A stretch of DNA of 42,357 nucleotides from Firmicutes bacterium UBA5496 (GTDB lineage Bacteria > Bacillota > Proteinivoracia > UBA4975): assembly GCA_002427015.1 (NCBI GenBank), contig DIPE01000027.1:1-42357 (forward strand), given 5' to 3'. Shown here piece after piece: positions 8,074 through 15,950 of this stretch; position 1 is the first letter of the stretch, and each line of letters starts with the position of its first letter. The translations under genes and the position numbers were made by a program. The notes under the pieces were generated by a model that did no database searches, was not told where the DNA came from, and saw only the letters and a program-made list of their open reading frames with translations.

Positions 8074-8706
8074 ATGGTTGTTGCCCTGCGCCTGGTATTG
8101 GCTGTTATCTTTGGCAGCGTCATTGGTTTGGAAAGAGAGTTGCATAACCATCCGGCAGGATTTCGCACCCATATCTTGGTGTGCACAGGTTCTGCCCTGT
8201 TTACTCTGGTATCTGTTAACTCTTTTGGCAACTCGGACCCCTCAAGGGTTGCCGCGCAAATTGTCAGCGGCATAGGTTTCCTGGGAGCGGGGACAATTTT
8301 GCGGGAGGGCGCCACCATCCGCGGTCTTACTACTGCTGCCAGTCTGTGGTCGGTGGCCGGCGTCGGCATGGCAATTGGCACCGGCTACTACATGGGAGCT
8401 ATTCTCACAACCGTACTCATGGTGGTAGTGTTGTTCTTTTTTTCTTCCTTGGAACAGAAGATTTTACAGAGAACTGTTAAAGTAGTGGAAATGACAGTAG
8501 CAGATATTCCGGGTCAGCTGGGGCAAGTTGCTTCCAGGCTGGGGGAGTTGGGGATATCCATAAAATCCGTGGGCATTTCCCCTCAGTCCCCGGAGCAAGT
8601 AAATATTGAGTTGATGCTGAAAGTGCCTGCTTCCCTGCAGATGCATGAGGTGCTGGACTCTTTGGCCCAGCTGAAAGGGGTAAGCAGCATTAAGGCCGAT
8701 GATTGA
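8074..8706 (+). CDS. MgtC/SapB family membrane protein with C-terminal ACT-like domain
   Basis: A 210-residue inner-membrane protein. The N-terminal 130 residues contain the MgtC core: LRLVLAVIFGSVIGLERE, GFRTHILVCTGSALFTL and GIGFLGAGTILREG, with four or so membrane helices. Residues about 135-210 are soluble and resemble an ACT fold (VADIPGQLGQVASRLGELGI). MgtC proteins affect magnesium adaptation and, in pathogens, the F-type ATPase. The role in free-living Bacillota is not settled. It starts at ATG 8074 after GCGGGGG. It occupies part of the space between ispG and nusA that normally holds polC and rimP. Confidence 0.88.
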   Translation: MVVALRLVLAVIFGSVIGLERELHNHPAGFRTHILVCTGSALFTLVSVNSFGNSDPSRVAAQIVSGIGFLGAGTILREGATIRGLTTAASLWSVAGVGMAIGTGYYMGAILTTVLMVVVLFFFSSLEQKILQRTVKVVEMTVADIPGQLGQVASRLGELGISIKSVGISPQSPEQVNIELMLKVPASLQMHEVLDSLAQLKGVSSIKADD

Positions 8707-8752
8707 TGAGTAGTTCGAGGTACCTTTCAATGATAAGCAAGGAGTGTTTTTC

Positions 8753-9814
8753 ATGGATGTAGTGGAATTTGTCGAGGCAATTGATCAGCTCTCCACAGAA
8801 AAGGGAATAGCAAAAGAATTGCTGTTTGAAGCGGTGGAGGCTGCCCTTGTTTCGGCATATAAAAAGAATTTTGCTTCACTGCAGAATGTCCGGGTGGACC
8901 TTAACCGCCAAACCGGCAAGATTAAGGTTCTGTCCCAAAAAGAAGTGGTGGAATCTGTCGAAAATCCCATGGAGCAGATTTCCCTGCGGGAGGCGCTGAA
9001 AATCAGCCCCGCATACGCCTGCGGCGATTTGGCCGAGGTGGAGGTTACGCCTAAGAACTTTGGCCGCATTGCCGCCCAGGCAGCAAAACAGGTGGTAATT
9101 CAAAAAATCCGTGAGGCAGAGCGGGATAAGATTTATGAAGAGTTTTCCAACCGGGAAAGCGAAGCCGTCACAGGCATTGTGCAAAATATCGAACAGGATA
9201 ATGTCTTTGTTGATATTGGCAAAACCGAAGCTATTCTCCCGCCCTCGGAACAGCTAAACGGCGATGTTTATGAGTCCCAGGCGCGGATGAAGTTCTATGT
9301 GCTTGAAGTCAAGAATTCGTCTAAAGGACCCCAAGTCTTTGTTTCCAGGACTCACCCGGGTTTGATCAAACGGTTGTTCGAAGCGGAGGTGCCGGAAATT
9401 TTTGACGGCACCGTGGAAATAAAGGCTGTTTCAAGAGAAGCTGGCCAGCGTTCCAAGATTGCTGTCTGGTCAGATAATCCTGATGTGGATCCCGTAGGCG
9501 CCTGCGTTGGGCCCAAGGGCATGCGGGTACAGGCAATTGTCAACGAACTCAAGGGCGAAAAGATTGATATCGTTCGCTGGAGCCCGGAAGCAGAAATCTT
9601 TGTCTCTAATGCCTTAAGCCCCGCCAAAGTTACAGAAGTCTTCGCCGCTGCCGAGGAGCGGATTGCCAGAGTAATTGTCCCTGACAATCAGCTGTCATTG
9701 GCAATCGGCAAGGAAGGTCAAAATGCCCGCCTGGCTGCCAGGCTGACCAGCTGGAAAATAGACATCAAGAGCGAAAGCCAGCATGAAGTAGGTGAGCAGG
9801 ATGAACAAGAATAA
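8753..9814 (+). CDS. nusA: Transcription termination/antitermination factor NusA
   Basis: NusA binds RNA polymerase and nascent RNA, and acts in pausing, termination and antitermination. The order is an N-terminal polymerase-binding domain (to about residue 125), an S1 domain (SEAVTGIVQNIEQDNVFVDI), KH1 (VGACVGPKGMRVQAIVNEL) and KH2 (LSLAIGKEGQNARLAARLTS). The length of 353 residues fits the Firmicutes form without acidic repeats. The ATG at 8753 is chosen because AAGGAG (8739-8744) is correctly spaced, whereas a GTG at 8744 lies in that site. The usual upstream partner rimP is missing here. Confidence 0.96.
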   Translation: MDVVEFVEAIDQLSTEKGIAKELLFEAVEAALVSAYKKNFASLQNVRVDLNRQTGKIKVLSQKEVVESVENPMEQISLREALKISPAYACGDLAEVEVTPKNFGRIAAQAAKQVVIQKIREAERDKIYEEFSNRESEAVTGIVQNIEQDNVFVDIGKTEAILPPSEQLNGDVYESQARMKFYVLEVKNSSKGPQVFVSRTHPGLIKRLFEAEVPEIFDGTVEIKAVSREAGQRSKIAVWSDNPDVDPVGACVGPKGMRVQAIVNELKGEKIDIVRWSPEAEIFVSNALSPAKVTEVFAAAEERIARVIVPDNQLSLAIGKEGQNARLAARLTSWKIDIKSESQHEVGEQDEQE

Positions 9815-10076
9815 AAAAATCCCCATGCGCCAGTGCATTGCCTGTCGCACTCAGAGGCCTAAGCGGGAGCTGGTGCGGATTGTGCGCAACAACCAGGGTC
9901 AGCTGCTCCTTGATCATAAAGGCAAGCTGCCGGGCAGGGGCGCGTATCTCTGTGTCTCTGCCAACTGTTTGCACAGGGCCGTGAAGGAAAACCTCTTTGC
10001 CCGCCACCTGGATACTAAACCAGATGCTGCCTTGTTGGCAGAGTTGGAGAATTTGATTGGCGACAACCCGGATTAA
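9801..10076 (+). CDS. ylxR: YlxR/RnpM family RNA-binding protein
   Basis: A basic 91-residue protein of the DUF448/YlxR family, recently described in Bacillus as an RNase P modulator. It has the N-terminal cysteine pair in MRQCIACRTQRPKRELVRIV and the conserved GRGAYLCVSANCLHRA motif. It overlaps the end of nusA by 14 bases and runs into ylxQ, the normal nusA-ylxR-ylxQ-infB order. A GTG at 9792 is an alternative start that would add three residues. Confidence 0.92.
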   Translation: MNKNKKIPMRQCIACRTQRPKRELVRIVRNNQGQLLLDHKGKLPGRGAYLCVSANCLHRAVKENLFARHLDTKPDAALLAELENLIGDNPD

Positions 10077-10395
10077 GAATCTGTTGGGGATTGCCCAAAG
10101 GGGAGGTTTTATCATCTCAGGCAGCAATCTGATTCTCCGGGAAGTGGCGCGGGCAAGGGATAAGAGTAAGGGGCTTGTCTTGATTGCTGCCGATGCCCAG
10201 ACACCAACTGGGGAGGATTTGGTTGCCGCCTGCCTTGGCAAGGGTTATGCTGTAATCAGAACTCCTTTGAGCAAGGTTGAATTGGGACTGGCTATTGGCA
10301 AAAGCCAGCGTGGCTATGTTATGATAAAAGATAAAGGAATTGCCAAACGTATTATCGCTTTACTTGAAGAAATGGAGGAGGCCGCCCATGACTAA
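10057..10395 (+). CDS. ylxQ: YlxQ, L7Ae-family ribosomal-type RNA-binding protein
   Basis: A 112-residue protein of the L7Ae/L30e/Gadd45 fold that binds kink-turn RNA in related proteins. The family pattern is seen in LLGIAQRGGFIISG near the N-terminus and in LVLIAADAQTPTGEDLV in the middle. The TTG start at 10057 lies 7 bases after GGAG (10046-10049) and overlaps ylxR by 20 bases. The 3' end overlaps infB by 8 bases, so the four genes look translationally linked. Confidence 0.9.
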   Translation: MATTRIKNLLGIAQRGGFIISGSNLILREVARARDKSKGLVLIAADAQTPTGEDLVAACLGKGYAVIRTPLSKVELGLAIGKSQRGYVMIKDKGIAKRIIALLEEMEEAAHD

Positions 10396-12412
10396 AATAA
10401 GAGTTTATGAATTGGCGCGGGAGCTGGAACTAGACAGCAAGGATATAGTTAAGGTTGCAACTGATTTGGGTTTTGAGGTCAAGAACCATATGAGCAACTT
10501 GGACTCAGGGCAGGTGCAGGCGGTGCGCAAAGCCCTGAAACAGCCTGCTGAAAAGACCCGGCCCGCCAAGCCCAAAACCAGCAAGCCTGCCCAGGCAAAG
10601 CAAGCTCCGAGTCCCAAGACTGCCAAAGTCAGGCTGGAAAAAGGCCCGGAACCGGAGCCCAAGCATCCGGTGCAGATTTCTGCAGCCGGCCACACTGTGG
10701 CTGAATTGGAGAAGCTTTTTAAGCTGCCTGCCACTCAGTTAATCAAGGCCTTGATGTCTTTAGGCGTCATGGCCAGCATAAATCAGCAGTTGGATGTAGA
10801 TACCGTAGAGATTTTAGCTGCCCAGGTGGGCATAGAAACAGAAGTTGAAAAAACTCCTGAAGAGTTGAAACAGCAGCGGTTTGCCGCAATGAAGACATCT
10901 CTTGCCGAGGATGCCGTCGAACGTTCCCCTGTGGTTACCGTTATGGGCCATGTGGACCACGGCAAGACCTCCCTGCTGGATTTCATTCGCAATGCCAATG
11001 TGACTGCAGGGGAGGCCGGAGGCATCACTCAGCATATCGGCGCTTACCAGGTAGTGCATAATGGCAAGACCATTGTCTTTTTGGACACCCCTGGCCATGA
11101 GGCTTTCACCGCCATGCGGGCAAGAGGCACCAAGATCACTGATATTGCCATTTTGGTGGTGGCCGCTGATGAAGGTGTCATGCCCCAGACCATTGAAGCT
11201 ATGAATCATGCCAAGGCAGCTGAAGTGCCGATTATAGTCGCTGTCAATAAAATGGATAAGCCCGGGGCCAATCCCGATAAAGTCAAACAACAGTTGGCCA
11301 ACCATGGCCTGGTGCCTGAGGAATGGGGAGGAGACACAATTTTTGCCGAAGTGTCAGCGACTGCAGGCGCCGGCATTGATAACCTCCTGGAAATGATCCT
11401 CTTAAGCGCGGAAATGATGGAGCTGAAAGCCTCACCCAACCGCTTGGCAGAAGGCACTGTTATTGAAGCCAAAGTTGACAAGGGGCGGGGATCTGTGGCT
11501 ACCATCCTCATTCAACAGGGGACCCTGAATGTTGGGGATTCCATTGTCTGCGGCTCTGCTTTTGGCAAAGTAAGGGCAATGTTTAACGACAGGGGACAGA
11601 GACTGCAAAGTTCAGGACCCTCGGTGCCGGTGGAAATATTGGGCCTGTCTGATGTGCCGCCGGCTGGGGAAATATTCCAGGCCGTGGCCGATGACAAGAC
11701 CGCTCGTACTGAGGCCCTTGACTACAGCCAGGAACAACGAGAAACCAGCATGGCAAGAACCCGGGTATCCCTGGAAGATATCTTTAAGCAGATGGAAATG
11801 GCCCAAGTCAAAGAGCTTAACCTCTTGTTAAAGAGCGATGTCCAGGGCACCACTGAAGCCATCAAGCAGTCTTTGAATAAAATCAAGGTTCAGGATATCA
11901 AGGTCAATATCATTCATGATGGGGTCGGCGGCATTAATCAGTCTGACGTTTCCCTGGCCTCTGCTTCGGGAGCGATTATCATCGGCTTTAACGTCCGGCC
12001 GGATACCCAGGCCCAGAAGCTTGCGGAAGAAGAAAATGTCGAAATCAGGCTCTACAGGGTAATCTACGATGTCATTGATGATGTGCGCCTGGCCCTGAAA
12101 GGCATGTTGGAACCGGAGCTTAAGGAAAAAGTGATGGGTCGGGTGGAAGTGCGCAGCACCTTCCGTCATTCCAAGCTGGGGACAATTGCCGGCTGCTATG
12201 TCCTGGACGGCAAAGTTACTAACCACGCTCTGGGCCGCCTGTTAAGAGACGGAGTCATCATTTATGAAGGCAAGCTGGCTTCTCTCAAACGCTTTAAAGA
12301 TGATGTCAAAGAAGTGAACAGCGGCTATGAATGCGGAATTATGCTGGAAAACTACAACGATATCAAGGAAGGCGACCAAATTGAAGCCTATGCTATGGTG
12401 GAGGATAAATAG
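10388..12412 (+). CDS. infB: Translation initiation factor IF-2
   Basis: The GTPase that brings fMet-tRNA to the 30S subunit. The N-terminal IF2_N domain (MTKIRVYELARELELDSKDI) is followed by a Lys/Pro/Ala-rich linker, a second IF2_N-like segment near residues 100-145, and then the G domain. Its motifs are G1 GHVDHGKT (187-194), G3 DTPGHEAF, G4 NKMD and G5 SATAG, followed by the beta-barrel and C-terminal domains. At 674 residues it is somewhat short because the linker is brief. The ATG at 10388 has GGAGGAG 7-14 bases upstream; an earlier ATG at 10340 lies within ylxQ and would add a tail foreign to the family. Confidence 0.97.
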   Translation: MTKIRVYELARELELDSKDIVKVATDLGFEVKNHMSNLDSGQVQAVRKALKQPAEKTRPAKPKTSKPAQAKQAPSPKTAKVRLEKGPEPEPKHPVQISAAGHTVAELEKLFKLPATQLIKALMSLGVMASINQQLDVDTVEILAAQVGIETEVEKTPEELKQQRFAAMKTSLAEDAVERSPVVTVMGHVDHGKTSLLDFIRNANVTAGEAGGITQHIGAYQVVHNGKTIVFLDTPGHEAFTAMRARGTKITDIAILVVAADEGVMPQTIEAMNHAKAAEVPIIVAVNKMDKPGANPDKVKQQLANHGLVPEEWGGDTIFAEVSATAGAGIDNLLEMILLSAEMMELKASPNRLAEGTVIEAKVDKGRGSVATILIQQGTLNVGDSIVCGSAFGKVRAMFNDRGQRLQSSGPSVPVEILGLSDVPPAGEIFQAVADDKTARTEALDYSQEQRETSMARTRVSLEDIFKQMEMAQVKELNLLLKSDVQGTTEAIKQSLNKIKVQDIKVNIIHDGVGGINQSDVSLASASGAIIIGFNVRPDTQAQKLAEEENVEIRLYRVIYDVIDDVRLALKGMLEPELKEKVMGRVEVRSTFRHSKLGTIAGCYVLDGKVTNHALGRLLRDGVIIYEGKLASLKRFKDDVKEVNSGYECGIMLENYNDIKEGDQIEAYAMVEDK

Positions 12413-12781
12413 ATGAGCGGCACCAGGGCAAAAAAAATGGCCGAGGCAATTAAAGAAGAGGTCAGCGATATCATCAGGGCAAAGCTCAAAGACCCCAGGG
12501 TGGGATTTACCACAGTCACCGCCGTGGAGACTAGCAAGGATATTCATTATGTCACTGTCTATGTCAGCATACTGGGCGATGAAAACCAGCAGAAAGAAAC
12601 TATGGAGACCCTGAAAAACGCCGCTGGCTTTATTCGCACCGAACTGGGAACGCGGATTCGCATTCGCCATGTGCCTGAATTGCGCTTCGTCCAGGATCGG
12701 GCCATGGAGCACCATGCCCAAATTAACGCGCTGCTCAAGCAAATCAATGAGGAAAATGCCCGTGGCGACAAAAAATACTGA
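12413..12781 (+). CDS. rbfA: 30S ribosome-binding factor A
   Basis: A KH-fold assembly factor of 122 residues that binds the 30S subunit during 16S rRNA maturation. Family motifs are AEAIKEEVSDIIRAKLKDPR at the start, VTVYVSILGD and LGTRIRIRHVPELRF with the following D. The ATG directly abuts the infB stop, with GAGG 8 bases upstream. It overlaps nrnA by 20 bases. Confidence 0.95.
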   Translation: MSGTRAKKMAEAIKEEVSDIIRAKLKDPRVGFTTVTAVETSKDIHYVTVYVSILGDENQQKETMETLKNAAGFIRTELGTRIRIRHVPELRFVQDRAMEHHAQINALLKQINEENARGDKKY

Positions 12782-13733
12782 ACTGGCCCTTATCCGCCAT
12801 GCTCTTCTTGGAGCCAGAGAACCTGTTTTTATCCTTTCTCACCCCTTTCCAGACGGGGACAGCATTGGTTCCACTTTTGGGGTGTACGGAATTTTGACAG
12901 CTGCCGGCATCCAAGCGCAACCAGTGCTTGACACTTTGCCCAGAGTCTATGAATTTTTGGCGGGGGACAGCAAAATCATCCAACCCCCCGCCGATCTCAG
13001 GGGGAAAATCGCCCTGGTGCTGGATTGCGGCGATCTCTCCCGCCTCCAGGAGGCAGGGCACTCTCTGGAGGGGGCCGTCAAGGTAATAAATATCGACCAC
13101 CATTTACATAATGATTATTTTGGCGATCTCAATTATGTGGACAGCAAGGCGGCGGCGGTTGGCGAAATCATCCACGAAATCTTCAGGGATTTTCCCCAAT
13201 ACTATACCCCCAGAACTGCAGAGGCCTTGTATACAGCTTTGGTTACCGACACCGGCCGCTTCAGCTACAGCAATACCACCGCAAGGGTTATGCGGACGGC
13301 AGCGGCTTTGGTGGAAATGGGAGCCTGTCCCCAGAAGGTTTACAACCATCTCTATCAGAACAGGTCTCAAAACTACTTAGCTTTCCTCTCCCAAGCCCTG
13401 TCCCGCATTGAACTGCATTTTTCCGGCAGGGTGGCTTTATTGCCCTTGGAGAGGAGCCTCTTAACCCGTCATAACCTTGAGGACTGGGAGTTGGATGAAA
13501 TCAACGATTATCCCCGGAGCCTAACTGGCGTCTCGGTATCAATAGTCCTCAGGGAAACCGAAGAAGGAATAACAAAGGCCAGCTTGCGTTCAAAGGGCTG
13601 GAATGTGGCGGCAATTGCCCGGGCCTTTGGCGGCGGCGGCCACAATAATGCTGCCGGCGCCACTTTGCCCATGTCCCTCTCAGAGGCCAGGAACAAGCTG
13701 CTAAAATATCTTGAACAGGAGACGGACTTGTGA
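12762..13733 (+). CDS. nrnA: NrnA-type DHH/DHHA1 phosphoesterase
   Basis: A manganese-dependent phosphoesterase that degrades nanoRNAs and, in family members, pAp and c-di-AMP breakdown products. The DHH domain shows SHPFPDGDSIGS (residues 26-37), VLDCGD, the IDHHLHNDYFG signature and VTDTGRF. The DHHA1 domain ends with the GGGGHNNAAG substrate motif. At 323 residues it is the normal length. The GTG at 12762 is chosen because GAGGA (12749-12753) lies 8 bases upstream and the family N-terminus begins there. Its presence between rbfA and truB is the clostridial order. It overlaps truB by 4 bases. Confidence 0.93.
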   Translation: MATKNTELALIRHALLGAREPVFILSHPFPDGDSIGSTFGVYGILTAAGIQAQPVLDTLPRVYEFLAGDSKIIQPPADLRGKIALVLDCGDLSRLQEAGHSLEGAVKVINIDHHLHNDYFGDLNYVDSKAAAVGEIIHEIFRDFPQYYTPRTAEALYTALVTDTGRFSYSNTTARVMRTAAALVEMGACPQKVYNHLYQNRSQNYLAFLSQALSRIELHFSGRVALLPLERSLLTRHNLEDWELDEINDYPRSLTGVSVSIVLRETEEGITKASLRSKGWNVAAIARAFGGGGHNNAAGATLPMSLSEARNKLLKYLEQETDL

Positions 13734-14614
13734 GCATCAACGGCTTTATTCCCCTGAACAAACCATTGGGACTAAGCTCCCAGCAAGCTGTGTCCCGAGT
13801 CAAGAAAATCACGGGCAGCAAGAGGGCAGGACATACTGGGACACTGGATCCCCTTGCTACCGGCCTGTTACTGGTGGCAATGGGAAAGGCCACACGTCTC
13901 TGCCAGTATTTTCTCGACGGCGACAAGGGTTATAGGGCGGAAATTCAATTTGGCTCTGCCACCGACACCGGCGACCGCGAAGGCCGGGTTATCGATACTG
14001 CCGCGGATTTTTATTTCAGCCGTGAGGAAATCGCGGCGGCTTTGGCAAAGTTTCAGGGCTTGATCCAACAACGGCCCCCCGCGGCATCGGCGCTGAAAAT
14101 CAACGGCCAAAGGGCTTTTACGCTTTTTCGCCAGGGATTGGCGCCGGAAATGCCTATGCGCCAGGTAGAGATTAAATCCCTGCGCAACCTTTGCCCGGCA
14201 GATATTTCGGAGCAAAATCCCATACTGACCTTGGATGTGCTCTGCAGCAAGGGCACCTATATTCGCAGTCTGGCCAGAGATATTGGCGCCGCCTTGGGCT
14301 GCCCCGCTCATCTTGCGGGACTTGTCCGCACCCGCATTTCTCAGATTACACTCAGTCAGGCTGCAACTTTCGCCGATTTAGAAGAGGATTATCAACCTTG
14401 GCTGCAGGATATGGCTGTGGCCGTTAAAAAAATGCCGAAACTGCAGGTAGAGGGCAGAGAGCGCACATTCTTTCTGCAGGGCCGGGAACTGACCGCCACA
14501 GGCTTTGCAGGCGAAATTGCGGTTTTTTCGGGACCCAGGCTCCTAGGCATTGCCCAGGCCTCGGAGCATATTATTAAACCTGTTAAGGTGCTAGTACAGG
14601 AGCAAGAACTGTGA
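13730..14614 (+). CDS. truB: tRNA pseudouridine(55) synthase
   Basis: Forms pseudouridine 55 in the T-loop of tRNAs. The N-terminal motif FIPLNKPLGLSS and the catalytic motif GHTGTLDPLATG, with the nucleophile Asp40, are complete. The KGTYIRSLARDIG motif follows near residue 180, and a C-terminal PUA-like region is present. At 294 residues it is full length. The GTG start overlaps the nrnA stop by 4 bases, and the gene overlaps ribF by 4 bases. Confidence 0.96.
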   Translation: MSINGFIPLNKPLGLSSQQAVSRVKKITGSKRAGHTGTLDPLATGLLLVAMGKATRLCQYFLDGDKGYRAEIQFGSATDTGDREGRVIDTAADFYFSREEIAAALAKFQGLIQQRPPAASALKINGQRAFTLFRQGLAPEMPMRQVEIKSLRNLCPADISEQNPILTLDVLCSKGTYIRSLARDIGAALGCPAHLAGLVRTRISQITLSQAATFADLEEDYQPWLQDMAVAVKKMPKLQVEGRERTFFLQGRELTATGFAGEIAVFSGPRLLGIAQASEHIIKPVKVLVQEQEL

Positions 14615-15552
14615 AAATATATTTTGATTATAAAAAGATATCCCTGGATGGGTCTGTAGTCACCTTGGGAAACTTTGACGGTTTTCATTTGGGACATCAG
14701 CGCATACTCAGGGATACTGTCGCGAAGTCTAATACTTTGGGTCTGCCTTCATTGGTCATGACCTTTCATCCCCATCCCCGCCGGCTTTTCGGGGCTGATT
14801 TGCCAATTATTACCTCACTGGGTCAGAAACTGAGTTTGCTGAAAAAAGCAGGGGCCAGCATCGCTTTGGTCCAGCCTTTTACGAAAGCTTTTGCCGCCAC
14901 TCCCCCTGAGAGCTTTATTCAGGATATCCTGGTAACTGCCCTGGGTTGCCGCCATGTAGTGGTAGGTTATGATTATTCCTTTGGCCGAGCTGGCGCCGGC
15001 GACACCTCCTTGATTCAGCAGCTGACGGCCAGCCTGGGAATTGGCTGTGACATTATTCCCCCGGTCAGGTGTGGGGAAGAGGTAATCAGCAGCTCCGCCA
15101 TCCGCCGTTATTTGGCTGCCGGCAATGTTGAAATGGCTGCAAAATATATGGGCAGGCCCTTTGTTGTCAGAGGCCGGGTAGCTTCGGGCGCAGGCCGGGG
15201 CAAGTCCCTGGGCTTTCCCACTGCTAATTTATATCCTGCTTCTTCTGCTGCCCTGCCTGCCTTTGGCGTCTACTTGGTCAGCGTGTCCACCCCCCGCGGC
15301 CGCTACTGGGGAGTAGCCAATCTGGGCAGCCACCCCACTTTTCCCGGCGGAAAAATTTCTTTGGAAGTCTTCCTCTTTGAGTTTGAGGAAGATTTATATG
15401 GATCCATGCTTGCGGTCAGCTTTTTAAGGCTCCTGCGGACTGAGCGCAAATTCCCCGATGCCAGCAGTCTCAGGCGCCAGCAGCAGCAAGACGTAAAACT
15501 GGCAAAAACTTTACTTGCCCGGGGCAATATGCTAAGATTAGAAAGGATTTAA
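14611..15552 (+). CDS. ribF: Bifunctional riboflavin kinase / FAD synthetase
   Basis: Makes FMN and then FAD from riboflavin. The N-terminal adenylyltransferase domain carries GNFDGFHLGHQRIL and TFHPHPRRLF, and the VVGYDYSFGRAGAGD segment. The C-terminal kinase domain has GAGRGKSLGFPTANL. At 313 residues both domains are present. The GTG start overlaps the truB stop by 4 bases. A 77-base spacer follows before rpsO. Confidence 0.95.
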   Translation: MKIYFDYKKISLDGSVVTLGNFDGFHLGHQRILRDTVAKSNTLGLPSLVMTFHPHPRRLFGADLPIITSLGQKLSLLKKAGASIALVQPFTKAFAATPPESFIQDILVTALGCRHVVVGYDYSFGRAGAGDTSLIQQLTASLGIGCDIIPPVRCGEEVISSSAIRRYLAAGNVEMAAKYMGRPFVVRGRVASGAGRGKSLGFPTANLYPASSAALPAFGVYLVSVSTPRGRYWGVANLGSHPTFPGGKISLEVFLFEFEEDLYGSMLAVSFLRLLRTERKFPDASSLRRQQQQDVKLAKTLLARGNMLRLERI

Positions 15553-15629
15553 ACCATACGCTCTGATTGCCGCTTACTCCGGCGGTTTTCTGGGCTATTG
15601 GCGTTTCTAGATAAAGGGAGGTGAACCAC

Positions 15630-15899
15630 ATGACCATGACTCGGGAACAAAAGAACGAAATTATTGATCAGTTTAAGGCCCATGAAAAGGATACCGGTTC
15701 CTCGGAAGTCCAGATTGCCTTGCTCACCAACAGGATCAATCATCTGACTGAGCATCTCAAAACCCATAAAAATGACCATCATTCCCGGCGCGGGCTCATG
15801 AAAATGGTCGGCCGCAGGCGCAGACTGCTTGATTATCTCAAGCAAGTTGACATCAACCGCTACCGGGCCATTTTGGAAAAACTTAATTTACGTAAGTAA
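15630..15899 (+). CDS. rpsO: 30S ribosomal protein S15
   Basis: An 89-residue protein that binds the central domain of 16S rRNA (helices 20-22). It shows the family pattern of KDTGSSEVQIALLT, HLKTHKNDHHSRRGL and LDYLKQVDINRYR. The ATG at 15630 is chosen because AAGGGAGGTG (15615-15622 region) is about 8 bases away and S15 begins there; the GTG at 15621 lies inside this site. The leader (15553-15629) has only a weak hairpin. A strong terminator follows directly. Confidence 0.96.
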   Translation: MTMTREQKNEIIDQFKAHEKDTGSSEVQIALLTNRINHLTEHLKTHKNDHHSRRGLMKMVGRRRRLLDYLKQVDINRYRAILEKLNLRK

Positions 15900-15919
15900 A
15901 AGCGGGGACTCCCGCTTTT
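15898..15919 (+). terminator. Intrinsic terminator between rpsO and pnp
   Basis: AAAAGCGGG (15898-15906) and CCCGCTTTT (15911-15919) form a perfect 9-bp stem with a 4-base loop. The stem ends in its own T-run and overlaps the rpsO stop. In other bacteria the rpsO-pnp spacer also holds a terminator and processing hairpin that limit pnp expression. Confidence 0.88.
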
Positions 15920-15950
15920 ATTTAAATGAATTTTGAAAGGAGGAAAATTA

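Noticed and set aside
15569..15589. Weak hairpin (GCCGC/GCGG) plus four T in the rpsO leader
   Set aside because: Only 4 to 5 base pairs with a loop of 7-8; too weak to call a terminator or an S15 binding site.
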